A stretch of 64,000 nt of DNA. Origin: Halorussus limi. GTDB taxonomy: Archaea > Halobacteriota > Halobacteria > Halobacteriales > Haladaptataceae. Under the pieces are notes generated by a model. That model searched no databases. It saw only the letters and a program-made list of their open reading frames with translations, and was not told where the DNA came from. Of the stretch, positions 24,005 through 33,726 are shown piece by piece (position 1 is the first letter of the stretch; every line of letters starts with the position of its first letter). A program made the position numbers and the translations under genes. The DNA is taken from NCBI RefSeq assembly GCF_023238205.1, contig NZ_CP096659.1, positions 248,001 to 312,000 on the forward strand, in the 5' to 3' direction.

Positions 24005-24775
24005 ATGGTAGACGACTCTCGAACCCAGAACCGGCGACAGTATCTGAAGACACTCGGCGCGGTCGGTTGCGGCCTCGCGGGCGTGGTCCCCGCCGCGAGC
24101 AGTGCCTCCGCACTCCCGAACGACGAACTGGTCGAAGCCACGCCCGCTTCGGGCCACGCCAAGCGTGCCCGGGCGGCCGGAATCGACGCGGTGACCGTGA
24201 CGAAGCGCGACGGCGGCTACGAGCAAACTGTCTCGGCGAGCGCCGTTGGTCCGGTCGAGTACGACCTGCGGGTCGACCTCGAAAACGCGACCTACGAAGT
24301 CGTCGATCTAACCGCAGGCGTCGGCGAGTTGAACGTCGCGACCGAACCGAATACCGCTACCGTCTCCCCCGACGGAACCTCGCAGAACTACGACCTGAGC
24401 GTCCAGTACACCACCCACAATCAGTACGAGTACAAACTCTGTCGGACCACCCACTGGCTGGAGTGGTACTACCACTCGAACTACGACGCCACCATCATGA
24501 ACGACCGAACGGTCACGCCCCGCACGTGGTCGGCGCGCAACTGGTACACCGAGGAGTCGAAGTTCACCGACCTGAGCGAGTCGTCGAGCGAATGCTTCTC
24601 CGAGGCGTTCGGCAAGCACTACAACGACAAGTACGGCGGCGACCACAAGCGGACCTACTCCGAACACACCGTCCAGATTACGGGCCACTCCAACGGGACC
24701 AGCGACTACAACACCAGCGCGTACCACTACGGCGAAGGGAGTAGCTACCTCCACACCAACACGGTCGTCAACTGA
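24005..24775 (+). CDS. Tat-exported protein, paralogue 2
   Basis: A 256-residue homologue of the protein at 22674. The Tat motif is NRRQYLKTLGAVG (9-21), followed by an Ala-rich stretch ending in ASA. The two proteins align along the whole length: VGPVEYDLRVDLENATYEVV with VIPVEYDVQVD, then KLCRTTHWLEWYYHSNYDAT, KFTDLSESSSECFSEAFGKH and VQITGHSNGTSDY. The mature part has only two Cys (146 and 197), those shared with paralogue 1, which suggests one conserved disulfide. An AT-rich box (TAATTATAAG, near 23963-23972) lies upstream with no clear Shine-Dalgarno. Function unknown; the signal predicts a folded extracellular or cell-surface protein. Confidence 0.85.
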   Translation: MVDDSRTQNRRQYLKTLGAVGCGLAGVVPAASSASALPNDELVEATPASGHAKRARAAGIDAVTVTKRDGGYEQTVSASAVGPVEYDLRVDLENATYEVVDLTAGVGELNVATEPNTATVSPDGTSQNYDLSVQYTTHNQYEYKLCRTTHWLEWYYHSNYDATIMNDRTVTPRTWSARNWYTEESKFTDLSESSSECFSEAFGKHYNDKYGGDHKRTYSEHTVQITGHSNGTSDYNTSAYHYGEGSSYLHTNTVVN

Positions 24776-24976
24776 ACGTTCTATCACCCGCCAGAACCGT
24801 CGGTCCGTCGTCCCGCGACCGACCATCGACGAGCCGTTTTGCCCTCGATTCCCGACCGCGGCCCTTTTCCGGGGAACCCGTCCGCGACCGACAGCACCTA
24901 CTGTCGACGCGACCGCCGACCGACCCCAACCCACGGGTAGAAAGGGTTATCAGTTCGCCGGGACCGTAAACGAAAC

Positions 24977-26905
24977 ATGAGCCAAATCACGGTGGTCCTA
25001 CCCGACGGTTCGGAACTCGAACTGGAGGAGGGAGCCACGGTCGAAGACGCGGCGTTCGAAATCGGCCCCGGTCTCGGCCGCGACACCGTCGCGGGGGTCG
25101 TGAACGGCGACCTCGTCGACAAGGCGAGCGAACTGCCCGACGGTGCGAAACTGGAAATCGTCACGCCCTCCAGCGACGAGTACCTCGACGTGCTTCGCCA
25201 CTCCGCGGCCCACGTCTTCGCGCAGGCGCTCCAGCGCCTCCACCCCGAAGCGCGCCTGACCATCGGTCCGTGGACCGACGACGGGTTCTACTACGACGTC
25301 TACGGCGTCGAACTCGACGAGGAGGACCTCGACGCCATCGAGGACGAGGCCTACGACATCATCGACGAGGACCTCGACATCGAGCGGTTCGAGCGCTCCC
25401 GCGAGGACGCCTTCGAGTTCTACGAGGACAACCGCTTCAAGCGCGAGATTCTGGACGAGGAGGCCGCCGACGAGGAGTCCATCTCCTTCTACGAGCAGGG
25501 CGAGTTCGAGGACCTCTGCAAGGGACCCCACGTCGAGTCCACCGGCGAAATCGGCGGGTTCGCGCTGCTCTCCATCTCGGGGGCCTACTGGCGCGGCGAG
25601 GAGGACAACGAGATGCTGACCCGCGTCTACGGCACCGCCTTCGAGAGCGAGGGCGAACTCGAGGAGTTCCTCGAACGCCGACAGGAGGCCGAGGAGCGCG
25701 ACCACCGGAAGATCGGCCGCGAGATGGACCTGTTCTCCATCCCCGACCACTCGCCGGGGTGTGCCCACTACCACCCCAACGGGATGACCATCCGGCGCGA
25801 GTTGGAGGACTACATCCGGACGAAGAACGACGAGTTGGGCTACGACGAGGTCTGGACGCCCGAACTCAACAAGGCCGAACTCTGGAAGCCGACGGGCCAC
25901 TACGACAACTTCAAGGAGGAAGGCGAGATGTTCGCGTGGGACCAGGACGACACCGAGTACGGCCTCAAGCCCATGAACTGCGCGAACCACGCCCACATCT
26001 ACGACGACCAGCAGTACTCCTATCGCGACCTACCGGTTCGGTTCTCGGAGTTCGGCACGGTCTACCGCAACGAACAGTCGGGCGAACTCTCCGGATTACT
26101 GCGAGTCCGGGGCCTGACGCAGGACGACGGCCACGCCTTCATCCGGGAGGACCAGATTCGGGAGGAAATCACCCAGACGCTCAGCATCATCGAGGACATC
26201 TACGGCCACTTCGACCTCGAAGTCAAGTACAAACTGGAGACGAAGGGCGACAACGCGGTCGGTAGCGACGAAATCTGGTCGGAGGCCACCGACGCGCTGA
26301 AGGACGCGCTCGAATCTCAAGGCCTCGACTACGACGTCGAGGAGGGCGAGGCGGCCTTCTACGGTCCGAAAATCGGGCTCGACGCCGTCGACGCCATCGG
26401 CCGCGAGTGGACCATCGGCACGGTCCAACTCGACTTCAACATCCCCGAGCGCCTCGACCTGACCTACACGGGCGAGGACAACGAACCCCACCGCCCGGTG
26501 ATGGTCCACCGCGCGCTGCTCGGGTCGTTCGAGCGGTTCATGGGCGTCATGATAGAGCACTTCAAGGGCAACTTCCCGACGTGGCTCGCGCCCGAACAGG
26601 TCCGCATCCTGCCGGTCAGCGACGACAACATCGGCTACGCGAAACAGCTTCAGAACCGGTACCTCGGCGACTTCCGCGTCGAAATCGAGGACCGGTCGTG
26701 GACGGTCGGCAAGAAGATTCAGCAGGCCCACGACGACAACGTGCCCTACATGCTCGTCGTCGGCGACAACGAGGAGGAGGCCGGAACCATCTCGGTGCGC
26801 GACCGTCTGGAGCGCGAGCGCGACGACGTGAGCGTCGAGGCGTTCCGCGACCACCTCGAAGACGAAGTCGAGAGCAAGGCGGTCGAACCGAACTTCCTCG
26901 AATAG
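24977..26905 (+). CDS. thrS: threonyl-tRNA synthetase
   Basis: A 642-residue full-length class II synthetase that charges tRNA-Thr. It has an N-terminal TGS domain ([20 protein letters not shown]) and an editing or SAD region with [18 protein letters not shown] and [12 protein letters not shown]. The catalytic core has zinc ligands in [19 protein letters not shown] and [11 protein letters not shown], and motif 2 [18 protein letters not shown]. The C-terminal anticodon-binding domain follows ([20 protein letters not shown]). The N-terminal layout is of the bacterial type, which also occurs in halophilic archaea. Monocistronic. Confidence 0.97.
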   Translation: MSQITVVLPDGSELELEEGATVEDAAFEIGPGLGRDTVAGVVNGDLVDKASELPDGAKLEIVTPSSDEYLDVLRHSAAHVFAQALQRLHPEARLTIGPWTDDGFYYDVYGVELDEEDLDAIEDEAYDIIDEDLDIERFERSREDAFEFYEDNRFKREILDEEAADEESISFYEQGEFEDLCKGPHVESTGEIGGFALLSISGAYWRGEEDNEMLTRVYGTAFESEGELEEFLERRQEAEERDHRKIGREMDLFSIPDHSPGCAHYHPNGMTIRRELEDYIRTKNDELGYDEVWTPELNKAELWKPTGHYDNFKEEGEMFAWDQDDTEYGLKPMNCANHAHIYDDQQYSYRDLPVRFSEFGTVYRNEQSGELSGLLRVRGLTQDDGHAFIREDQIREEITQTLSIIEDIYGHFDLEVKYKLETKGDNAVGSDEIWSEATDALKDALESQGLDYDVEEGEAAFYGPKIGLDAVDAIGREWTIGTVQLDFNIPERLDLTYTGEDNEPHRPVMVHRALLGSFERFMGVMIEHFKGNFPTWLAPEQVRILPVSDDNIGYAKQLQNRYLGDFRVEIEDRSWTVGKKIQQAHDDNVPYMLVVGDNEEEAGTISVRDRLERERDDVSVEAFRDHLEDEVESKAVEPNFLE

Positions 26906-27090
26906 TCCGCGTCCCTCTCGACGCTTTCGACGTTCACCTCTGGATTCTCTCGATTCTCCCCTTTTCGACTCGGAGAGTGCGAGCAACGCACGGGGTTTAG
27001 CTACCGCTTCTCCCCGTTCGTCGTCTTTAGACCGAGAATCCCTCACGGCCAGCGAGCGAATCGACGCGCCGAAGCCACATTCTCCGACGG

Positions 27091-27951
27091 TCAGACCGCT
27101 TCCCACCGAATCTCCGAGAGCGGGTGGAGCGGGTTCCCGCCGACCACGTCGTAAGTCGCGCTCGTCACTTCGATGGCGCCGGTCGCTCGGAGCGACGCCA
27201 GCAGGTCGTCGTTGTAGTTCCGGCGGTCGGCGTACCTCCGGCGGAGGAGCCCCAAGAGCGACTCCTCGGCGTGGAGTTCGTAGACGTGTTCGAGGTGGAC
27301 GCCCTCCCGCACGCGGTCCGCGTACTCGGCCAGCGTGTCGGCCACGACGTCCCGCACGCTCGGGAGCGCGGTCAGCGACCCCTGCGAGAACAGAACCACG
27401 TCGTCGCCGCCCTCGTCGGCCAGCACGCGCTCCAGCAGGTCCCACTCGTCGTCCCGAAAGTCGAAGCTCTCGACACGAATTCGGTCGCGGTCGCCGAACA
27501 GTTCCCGGCCGAGAGCGACCCCGTTCTCCGCCGGGTCGCCCCCGACGAACGCGCAGTCGGGGTAGGCGTCCGCGAGGACGCCGAGTTCGTACCCCCACCC
27601 ACAGCCCAAGGCGACGACCGTCTCGCCGCCGTCGAGCGTCCCCGCGAGCGAGGCCACCAGCGCCTCGTCCTGTAACTTCTGCTTCTCGTCCACGTCCACG
27701 AGGTAGAGGCTCTCGGCCCGCGAAATCGGCACGGGACTCTCCTCGGCGTAGTGGTTCGCCGACCGCTGTAGCTCCCGGAACTCCGTCTCGGGGTTCGCTT
27801 CGAGGAGTCCGAGCAGGTTGGCGTACACCTCGTCGTAGGCCGACACGCCGGTCCCGCTGTACTCCGCGTCGCCGTCTCCGTCCGCCGACCCGAAGAGTCG
27901 GGCGGGCCACGGCGAATGTTTCGGCAGGTCGTCGAGGGGAAGTTCGCGCAT
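27091..27951 (-). CDS. SAM-dependent methyltransferase-like protein
   Basis: A 286-residue soluble protein. ETVVALGCGWGYELGVLADA (motif I, about 111-130), YPDCAFVGGDPAENGVALGR (motif II) and DVVLFSQGSLTALPSVRDVV (about 184-203) form a Rossmann-like methyltransferase core. The helical N-terminus (YDEVYANLLGLLEANPETEF) precedes the core. The C-terminal part (LGLLRRRYADRRNYNDDLLA, TYDVVGGNPLHPLSEIRWEA) does not point to a substrate. It might be a small-molecule methyltransferase or an inactive relative. Confidence 0.78.
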   Translation of the reverse strand: MRELPLDDLPKHSPWPARLFGSADGDGDAEYSGTGVSAYDEVYANLLGLLEANPETEFRELQRSANHYAEESPVPISRAESLYLVDVDEKQKLQDEALVASLAGTLDGGETVVALGCGWGYELGVLADAYPDCAFVGGDPAENGVALGRELFGDRDRIRVESFDFRDDEWDLLERVLADEGGDDVVLFSQGSLTALPSVRDVVADTLAEYADRVREGVHLEHVYELHAEESLLGLLRRRYADRRNYNDDLLASLRATGAIEVTSATYDVVGGNPLHPLSEIRWEAV

Positions 27952-28101
27952 GGAGGTAGCCCGCCCGGGCCGGGAAAAAGCGTTCCGAAAGCGTCGCTCG
28001 TCGGGGCTGGCGGCCGGACTTTCGGGCGTCGCTTCGACGCCGACCGGGGGATTCGGTGGGTTTTATTTAGATGCCACTCTCCAGCGAACGACAAGTAACG
28101 A

Positions 28102-28458
<357 letters not shown>

Positions 28459-28486
28459 GAGTGGGAGTCGCTTTCGCTTCGCTCGA

Positions 28487-29998
28487 CTACTCCGCGTCGC
28501 CTTCGAGCGACTGCCACGAGAGTCGGAGGTTCCGCGCGGCGCTGGTCTGGTCGATGCGCCGGGCGGTGGTCCGGTTCGGCGCGTTCGCCAGCGTCTCGTC
28601 GTCCTCGGTCGCCACGGCGTCGAACGCCTCGGCGAGTTGGTCCAAGGTGTCTTTCCCCTCGATTTCTGTCGGTTCGGTCATCAGCGCCTCCGGGACGATT
28701 TCCGGCCACTTGGTCGTCGGCGGGTGGACGCCGTAGTCGAGCATGCGCTTGGCCACGTCGGCGGCGTCTTGGTCGCCCGCCGACGCGACGAACTCGTGGT
28801 GGAACGGTTCGAAGGGCACTTCGTAGTCCACCTGACTCGCGAGGTAGTTGGCGTTGAGGACCGCCTTCTCGGCGGCGTCCGCGAGGCCCTCGTCGCCGAG
28901 ACGCGCGATGTAGGCGTAGGCCTTCACGAGGACGAGCCAGTTGCCCTCGAAGCCGTGGACCTTGCCGACCGTGTTCTCCGGGTCGAACCGCTCGTACGCG
29001 CCGCCGTCGGTCGCTCGCGGCGTTCCGTCGCTCGCGCGTTCCGAGGACTCGCTTCGCTGGTCCTCACGCTCCCGCACGCGGGGTGCGGGCAGGAACTCCG
29101 CGAGGTCCGAGACCACGCCGACCGGACCCGCTCCCGGACCGCCGCCGCCGTGTGGCGTGGCGAACGTCTTGTGGACGTTGTAGTGCATGATGTCGAAGCC
29201 CATGTCGCCCGGCCGGGCCTGTCCGAGCAAGGCGTTGAGGTTCGCGCCGTCGTAGTAGAGCAGGCCGCCCGCGTCGTGGATGGTCTCGGCTATCTCCTCG
29301 ATGTCGCGCTCGAACAGGCCGAGCGTGTTCGGGTTCGTGAGCATGAACAGCGCGGTCCGGTCGCTCGCCGCGGCTTCGAGCGCTTCCAAGTCCACCCGGC
29401 CGTCGTCGCCCGACGGGAGTTCGACGACTTCGTAGCCGGCGAGCGCCGCGCTGGCGAAGTTGGTGCCGTGGGCGCTGTCGGGGACGATAATCTCGTCGCG
29501 CTGGTCGCCCTCGCCGTTGGCCTCGTGGTAGGCCTTGGCGACCAGAATGCCGGTGAACTCGCCCGCCGCGCCCGCCGGTGGCTGGAGACTGACGGCGTCC
29601 ATCCCGCCGATTTCGGCGAGGTAGTTCTGGAGGCCGTGCATGAGTCCGAGCGTGCCCTGCAGGCTTCGGTCCGAGCGGTCGTGGTGGACCGCGGCGCTCG
29701 GGAGCGCGGCCACGTCCTCGGTGAACTTGGGGTTGTACTTCATCGTACAGCTCCCCAGCGGGTACGGCCCGGAGTCGACGCCGTAGTTCATCTGGGAGAG
29801 TCGGGTGTAGTGGCGCGCGAGTTCGGGTTCTTCGAGCGCCGGGAGTTCGAGGCTGTCGCGGGTCAGGTCGTCGGGCAAGGGGGAATCGACCTCGACCTCC
29901 TCGCTGTTCTTCTCGGAGAGCAGCGGTTCGTACTGGCCCTCCGCGCTCTCTCCGTCCTTCGTCTTTCCGTCCGTCCAGCGTGCTTGGTCGTATTCCAT
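28487..29998 (-). CDS. gcvPB: glycine dehydrogenase (decarboxylating) subunit 2
   Basis: A 503-residue PLP-dependent P-protein beta subunit that decarboxylates glycine together with GcvPA. SQMNYGVDSGPYPLGSCTMK (68-87) and MHYNVHKTFATPHGGGGPG (271-289) are hallmark blocks; K277 is the PLP lysine. Residues about 308-336 are an added Ser/Glu/Arg-rich loop (REREDQRSESSERASDG) encoded by hairpin-forming DNA. Its ATG directly abuts the gcvPA stop, so translation is probably coupled. The C-terminus also has low-complexity character. Confidence 0.97.
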   Translation of the reverse strand: MEYDQARWTDGKTKDGESAEGQYEPLLSEKNSEEVEVDSPLPDDLTRDSLELPALEEPELARHYTRLSQMNYGVDSGPYPLGSCTMKYNPKFTEDVAALPSAAVHHDRSDRSLQGTLGLMHGLQNYLAEIGGMDAVSLQPPAGAAGEFTGILVAKAYHEANGEGDQRDEIIVPDSAHGTNFASAALAGYEVVELPSGDDGRVDLEALEAAASDRTALFMLTNPNTLGLFERDIEEIAETIHDAGGLLYYDGANLNALLGQARPGDMGFDIMHYNVHKTFATPHGGGGPGAGPVGVVSDLAEFLPAPRVREREDQRSESSERASDGTPRATDGGAYERFDPENTVGKVHGFEGNWLVLVKAYAYIARLGDEGLADAAEKAVLNANYLASQVDYEVPFEPFHHEFVASAGDQDAADVAKRMLDYGVHPPTTKWPEIVPEALMTEPTEIEGKDTLDQLAEAFDAVATEDDETLANAPNRTTARRIDQTSAARNLRLSWQSLEGDAE

Positions 29999-31342
29999 TC
30001 AGGCCACCTCCTCGAAGGCCGCGACGAGTCGGTCCGCGGCGTGTTCGTTCGCGTCGGTGATGCACACCTGCACTTCGTGTTCGCCGACGGCGTGGACCGC
30101 GAACCCTTCGGCTTCCAAATCCTCGACGACCGCGTTCGCGGGTTGGTCCGTGTGGACGACGAACTCCCGGAAGTGGTGGCGGTCGTGGACCGGCGCCCGG
30201 AGTCCGGTCACGTCGTCCAGTCGCCCGGCGAGGTCGTCGGCGAGTCGCACGCAGTCGTTGGCGAGGTCCACGAGTCCGTCGGGGCCGAGGTACGCCGCGT
30301 GGATGGCGGTCCGGAGCGCGACCCACGCCTGATTCGTACAGATGTTGCTCGTGGCGCGCTCCCGGCGGATGTGCTGTTCGCGAGTCTGGAGCGTCAGGGT
30401 GTAGGTGCGCTTGTCGGCGGCGTCCTCGCTCGCGCCGACGAGGCGGCCCGGCACCTGCCGGACGAAGTCCTCGCGGCAGGCGAACAGGCCCAGACCCATC
30501 CCGTAGGCGGTCGGGAGGCCGAGCGCCGCGGCGTCGCCGACCACCACGTCCGCGCCGACCGAGGCGGGTTCCTGCAGAATCGAGAGCGCGACGGGGTCGG
30601 AGCCGAGACAGAACAGCGCGTCGTGGTCGTCGGCGAGGGCCCCGATTTCGGCGAGGCCCTCCTCGACGGTCCCGCGCGTGGTCGGGTTCTCGGCGTACAC
30701 CATCACGGCGTCGTCGTCGATTGCCTCGGCCAGCGCGTCCGCGTCCGCGTTCCCGTCGTCGGTGGCGAACGTCTCGACCGAGAGGCCCGCGCCGTCGGTG
30801 TAGTTCTCCAACACGTCCTTGCGCTGGTCGAGGAGGTAGTCGGGCACCAGCACTCGGTCGCCGTCGGTCGACCGGACGCGCGCCGCGAGCAGGGCCGCCT
30901 CCGCCAGCGCGGTGGCGTGGTCGTACATCGAGGCGTTGACGATGTCGAGTCCGGTCAACTCGACCAGCATCGACTGGTACTCGAACAGGGCCTGCAGGAA
31001 CCCCTGCGTAATCTCGGGTTGGTACTGAGTGTAGGAGGTCAGGAACTCCGACCGCAGCGAGAGGTGGTCGACCAGCGAGGGCACGTAGTGTTCGTAGTGA
31101 CCTCGGCCGAGGAACTCGGTCAGGTCGTCGTTGCGCGAGAGCAGGCCCCGGACGTGGCGCTCGGCCTCCCGTTCGCTCCGCGCCTCGATGCCGAACTCCC
31201 CGTCGAACGCGACCGACTCGGGGATGTCGAACAGTTCCGTTACGTCGTCCGCGCCGACCGCGTCGAGCATCGCCGCGGTCTCGTCGGCGGTGTGGGGCGC
31301 GTACGGGCTTCCCCGGTCCCCAGACTCGTGTCGTCCGCTCAT
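29999..31342 (-). CDS. gcvPA: glycine dehydrogenase (decarboxylating) subunit 1
   Basis: A 447-residue P-protein alpha subunit, partner of Gcv[22 protein letters not shown] near residue 15, then [15 protein letters not shown], and [20 protein letters not shown] near 125 are the family's conserved stretches. [20 protein letters not shown] follows, as does [20 protein letters not shown] in the C-terminal half. The subunit gene lies 263 bases downstream of gcvH on the same strand, so the cleavage-system genes are probably transcribed as two blocks or with an internal promoter. Confidence 0.97.
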   Translation of the reverse strand: MSGRHESGDRGSPYAPHTADETAAMLDAVGADDVTELFDIPESVAFDGEFGIEARSEREAERHVRGLLSRNDDLTEFLGRGHYEHYVPSLVDHLSLRSEFLTSYTQYQPEITQGFLQALFEYQSMLVELTGLDIVNASMYDHATALAEAALLAARVRSTDGDRVLVPDYLLDQRKDVLENYTDGAGLSVETFATDDGNADADALAEAIDDDAVMVYAENPTTRGTVEEGLAEIGALADDHDALFCLGSDPVALSILQEPASVGADVVVGDAAALGLPTAYGMGLGLFACREDFVRQVPGRLVGASEDAADKRTYTLTLQTREQHIRRERATSNICTNQAWVALRTAIHAAYLGPDGLVDLANDCVRLADDLAGRLDDVTGLRAPVHDRHHFREFVVHTDQPANAVVEDLEAEGFAVHAVGEHEVQVCITDANEHAADRLVAAFEEVA

Positions 31343-31605
31343 GTAGTCGGGGCTAGGGAGTGTACCGTTTTAATTGGGAGGTATTCGGTTTCGTTCTCCG
31401 GTTAACTCTCGTGGTGCCGGTGGGAGAACCGTGGCTAGTACGGAGCGACATCTCGGGAGGGAGACCGGCACATGGGAAGCGACCGCTCAGTAATCAACTG
31501 GCTCGGGAACCGAAACGGAGAAAGAGATTTTGTGGCCGTCAGAGCTACTGCGGTTGCTGTTCGCGCTCGACGCTTTCGACGAAAGAAATCAGAAGTTCCG
31601 AGGGG

Positions 31606-31989
31606 TTACTCGATTTGGTCGCGGTACTCGTCGGCCGACAGCAGGTCGTCGAGTTCGCCGTCGTCGGCCAGTTCCACTTCGAGCATCCAGCCGTCGCCGA
31701 AGGGGTCCTCGTTGACCAGTTCCGGCTGGTCGGCCAGCGCGTCGTTGACAGCGGTGACGGTGCCGCTGACGGGTGAGTAGAGGTCCGAGACCGCCTTGAT
31801 GGACTCCACGACGCCGAACTCGTCGCCCGCGGCGAGTTCGTCGCCTTCATCGGGCAACTCGACGAACACCACGTCGCCGAGTTCGTCCTGCGCGAAGTCG
31901 GAGATGCCGATGCGCGCGGTGTCTTGCTCGTCGTCTACCCACTCGTGCGATTCCAAGTACTTCCGGTCGTCGGGAACTTCGAAGCTCAT
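31606..31989 (-). CDS. gcvH: glycine cleavage system H protein
   Basis: A 127-residue lipoyl carrier protein. The motif [20 protein letters not shown] puts the lipoylated lysine at K65. [20 protein letters not shown] at the N-terminus and a C-terminal acidic helix complete the normal H-protein. It shuttles the aminomethyl group between the P and T proteins. It starts 2 bases after the gcvT stop, so it is clearly in the gcvT operon. Confidence 0.97.
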   Translation of the reverse strand: MSFEVPDDRKYLESHEWVDDEQDTARIGISDFAQDELGDVVFVELPDEGDELAAGDEFGVVESIKAVSDLYSPVSGTVTAVNDALADQPELVNEDPFGDGWMLEVELADDGELDDLLSADEYRDQIE

Positions 31990-31991
31990 TG

Positions 31992-33083
31992 TTAGTCACT
32001 CAGGAATGGTACGTTCGCAATCTTTGCTTTTTTCGACTGGCCGCGGACCACCACGCGGACGACCGTGCCGGGGTCGGCGTAGTCGGTCGGCACGTAGCCC
32101 AGCGCGATGGGTTCGCCCAGCGTCGGACTCATCGTCCCGCTGGTCACTTCGCCGATGACGTGGTCGTCGGTGTCGGTCACGTCGTAGCCGTGGCGCGGAA
32201 CGCCTCGGTCCACGAGTTTGATGCCGACGAACTTCTCGTCGGTACCCTCCTCTTTGGCCTGTTCGAGCGCGTCTCGGCCGACGAACTCGGTGTCGAGGTT
32301 GACCGTCCACCCGACGCCCGCCTCGTAGGGGTTCCGGGGGTCGTCCTCCGCGTCGAAGTCCTGCCCGGAGAGCAGAAAGCCCATCTCCATGCGGAGGGTG
32401 TCGCGGGCACCGAGTCCGCAGGGCTGACAGTCGAACAGGTCCCAGACCGCTTCGGCGGACCCCGCGGGGAGGATAAGTTCGAAACCGTCCTCGCCGGTGT
32501 AGCCCGTGCGGGCGGTCCAGCAGTCCGCTCCGGCGAACTCGGCGTACTTCCCCTCGAACTTCGAGAGGTCCGACAGCGAGTCCCCGGTCGCGCCCGTCAC
32601 GAGGTCCGGAGCCTCCGGCCCCTGCACCGCGTACATCGCGTACTCGTCGGTGACGTTCTCGACGGTCGCGTCGAGGTCCCACTCGTCGCGGCGGTCGGTC
32701 CACCGCCGGTGCATCTGCTCGTCGTGGCCCGCGTTGGGGACGAAGAGGAACTCGGCGTCGTCGTCCTCGGGGAGTCGGTAGACCACGGTGTCGTCGAGGA
32801 TGGTCCCCTCCTCGTCGAGAATCATCGAGTAGTGGGAGTCACCGCGGCCGAGTTCGGTCACGTCGTTGGACGTGAGCCGTTGCATCAGGCGCTCGGCGTC
32901 GGGACCGGACACCTCGATTTGGCCCATGTGGGACACGTCGAAGATGCCGGCCTCCTCCCGGACCGCGCGGTGTTCGGCCTTGATGGAGTCGAACTCGACG
33001 GGCATGTCCCACCCGCCGAACTCCGTGAACGTCGCACCCGCGGCGTCGTGTACGTCGCGCAGCGGCGGCTTCCGAAGCGTCAT
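31992..33083 (-). CDS. gcvT: glycine cleavage system aminomethyltransferase (T protein)
   Basis: A 363-residue tetrahydrofolate-dependent aminomethyltransferase. [20 protein letters not shown] near residues 15-34 and [20 protein letters not shown] near 44-63 are folate-binding blocks. [20 protein letters not shown] and [20 protein letters not shown] follow, as does [12 protein letters not shown] start at ATG 33083 because [17 protein letters not shown] is the family start; the frame remains open further upstream. It heads the gcvT-gcvH block. Confidence 0.97.
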   Translation of the reverse strand: MTLRKPPLRDVHDAAGATFTEFGGWDMPVEFDSIKAEHRAVREEAGIFDVSHMGQIEVSGPDAERLMQRLTSNDVTELGRGDSHYSMILDEEGTILDDTVVYRLPEDDDAEFLFVPNAGHDEQMHRRWTDRRDEWDLDATVENVTDEYAMYAVQGPEAPDLVTGATGDSLSDLSKFEGKYAEFAGADCWTARTGYTGEDGFELILPAGSAEAVWDLFDCQPCGLGARDTLRMEMGFLLSGQDFDAEDDPRNPYEAGVGWTVNLDTEFVGRDALEQAKEEGTDEKFVGIKLVDRGVPRHGYDVTDTDDHVIGEVTSGTMSPTLGEPIALGYVPTDYADPGTVVRVVVRGQSKKAKIANVPFLSD

Positions 33084-33180
33084 ACTGGAACGGTCGTCCG
33101 CCCGGTACGTAATGCTTTGTCTTCCGGACCGACGAGCGGTACTCGACTGCGAGGAAACGAACTGGGTCGGCGTCGCGCGG

Positions 33181-33360
33181 TCACGCCGGTTCGATGACAA
33201 TCTGGCCGTCTCGGAGTTTGTAGACGAGTCGGTCGCCCTCCTCGACGTCGAGTCCCTCCTCGGCGAACTCCTCGCGGACGGCTTTGATGAGACTGATGCG
33301 CCACCGCTGGGTCACTGTCGTCGTGCCGAGTATCTTTTCGTCGGAATCGTCTGAACTCAT
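33181..33360 (-). CDS. AbrB/MazE/SpoVT-type DNA-binding protein
   Basis: A 59-residue protein: MSSDDSDEKILGTTTVTQRW, RISLIKAVREEFAEEGLDVE, then EGDRLVYKLRDGQIVIEPA. TTTVTQRWRISLIKAVREEF and GDRLVYKLRDGQIVIEP form the swapped-hairpin AbrB fold. It has no partner toxin gene nearby, so it is more likely a transcription regulator than an antitoxin. It lies 97 bases upstream of gcvT on the same strand and could regulate it; that is inference. Confidence 0.88.
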   Translation of the reverse strand: MSSDDSDEKILGTTTVTQRWRISLIKAVREEFAEEGLDVEEGDRLVYKLRDGQIVIEPA

Positions 33361-33726
33361 CTACCGCCGTCTTTGGTATCGGTGTTGTTATGGACTCTTA
33401 GCTATTTCGACTATATCGACTATCGGGTGAGATAACTAACTATTCGCCGGCATTCACGCCAAATCGATGACTGTTTTGCGTCGACGGCCGCCCGAGGAAC
33501 TGCGCGGTGAAACCCGGTCGTAACCCGTCACGTGCCTCGTAGGGAGGCTCCGGATGGAGGCGACGACCATCCTCCGAAAGCACGCACTCGCGGACACCGA
33601 GTGAGCGGAACTAACGGCGGAACGTCACGTCGTGCTACAGTTAGAACTGGAGAACGGGAGTGCTACCGCAAGGAAACGTCGGGGCGGTCGTAGAAGAGAG
33701 AACTGCGGGAGGGAACTCGGGTGCGT
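33361..33726. other. 366-bp intergenic region
   Basis: The left part should hold the AbrB-type gene promoter and contains two adjacent TCGACTAT copies (33405-33423). The rest contains a short frame (ATGGAGGCGACGACC onward, from 33553) that stops after 16 codons and a small GGAGGCTCC inverted repeat. No transposase remnant or RNA gene could be recognised. Confidence 0.4.

Noticed and set aside
22674-24775. Assigning the Tat paralogues as halocin C8-type bacteriocins
   Set aside because: Halocin C8 is a Cys-rich C-terminal peptide; these proteins have only two to five Cys in the mature part and a different motif set, so only a general effector-like role is proposed.
28637-31405. A 922-codon open frame on the plus strand opposite gcvPA/gcvPB
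   Set aside because: The opposite strand encodes two textbook glycine dehydrogenase subunits; the plus-strand text is Val/Arg/Gly-rich antisense.
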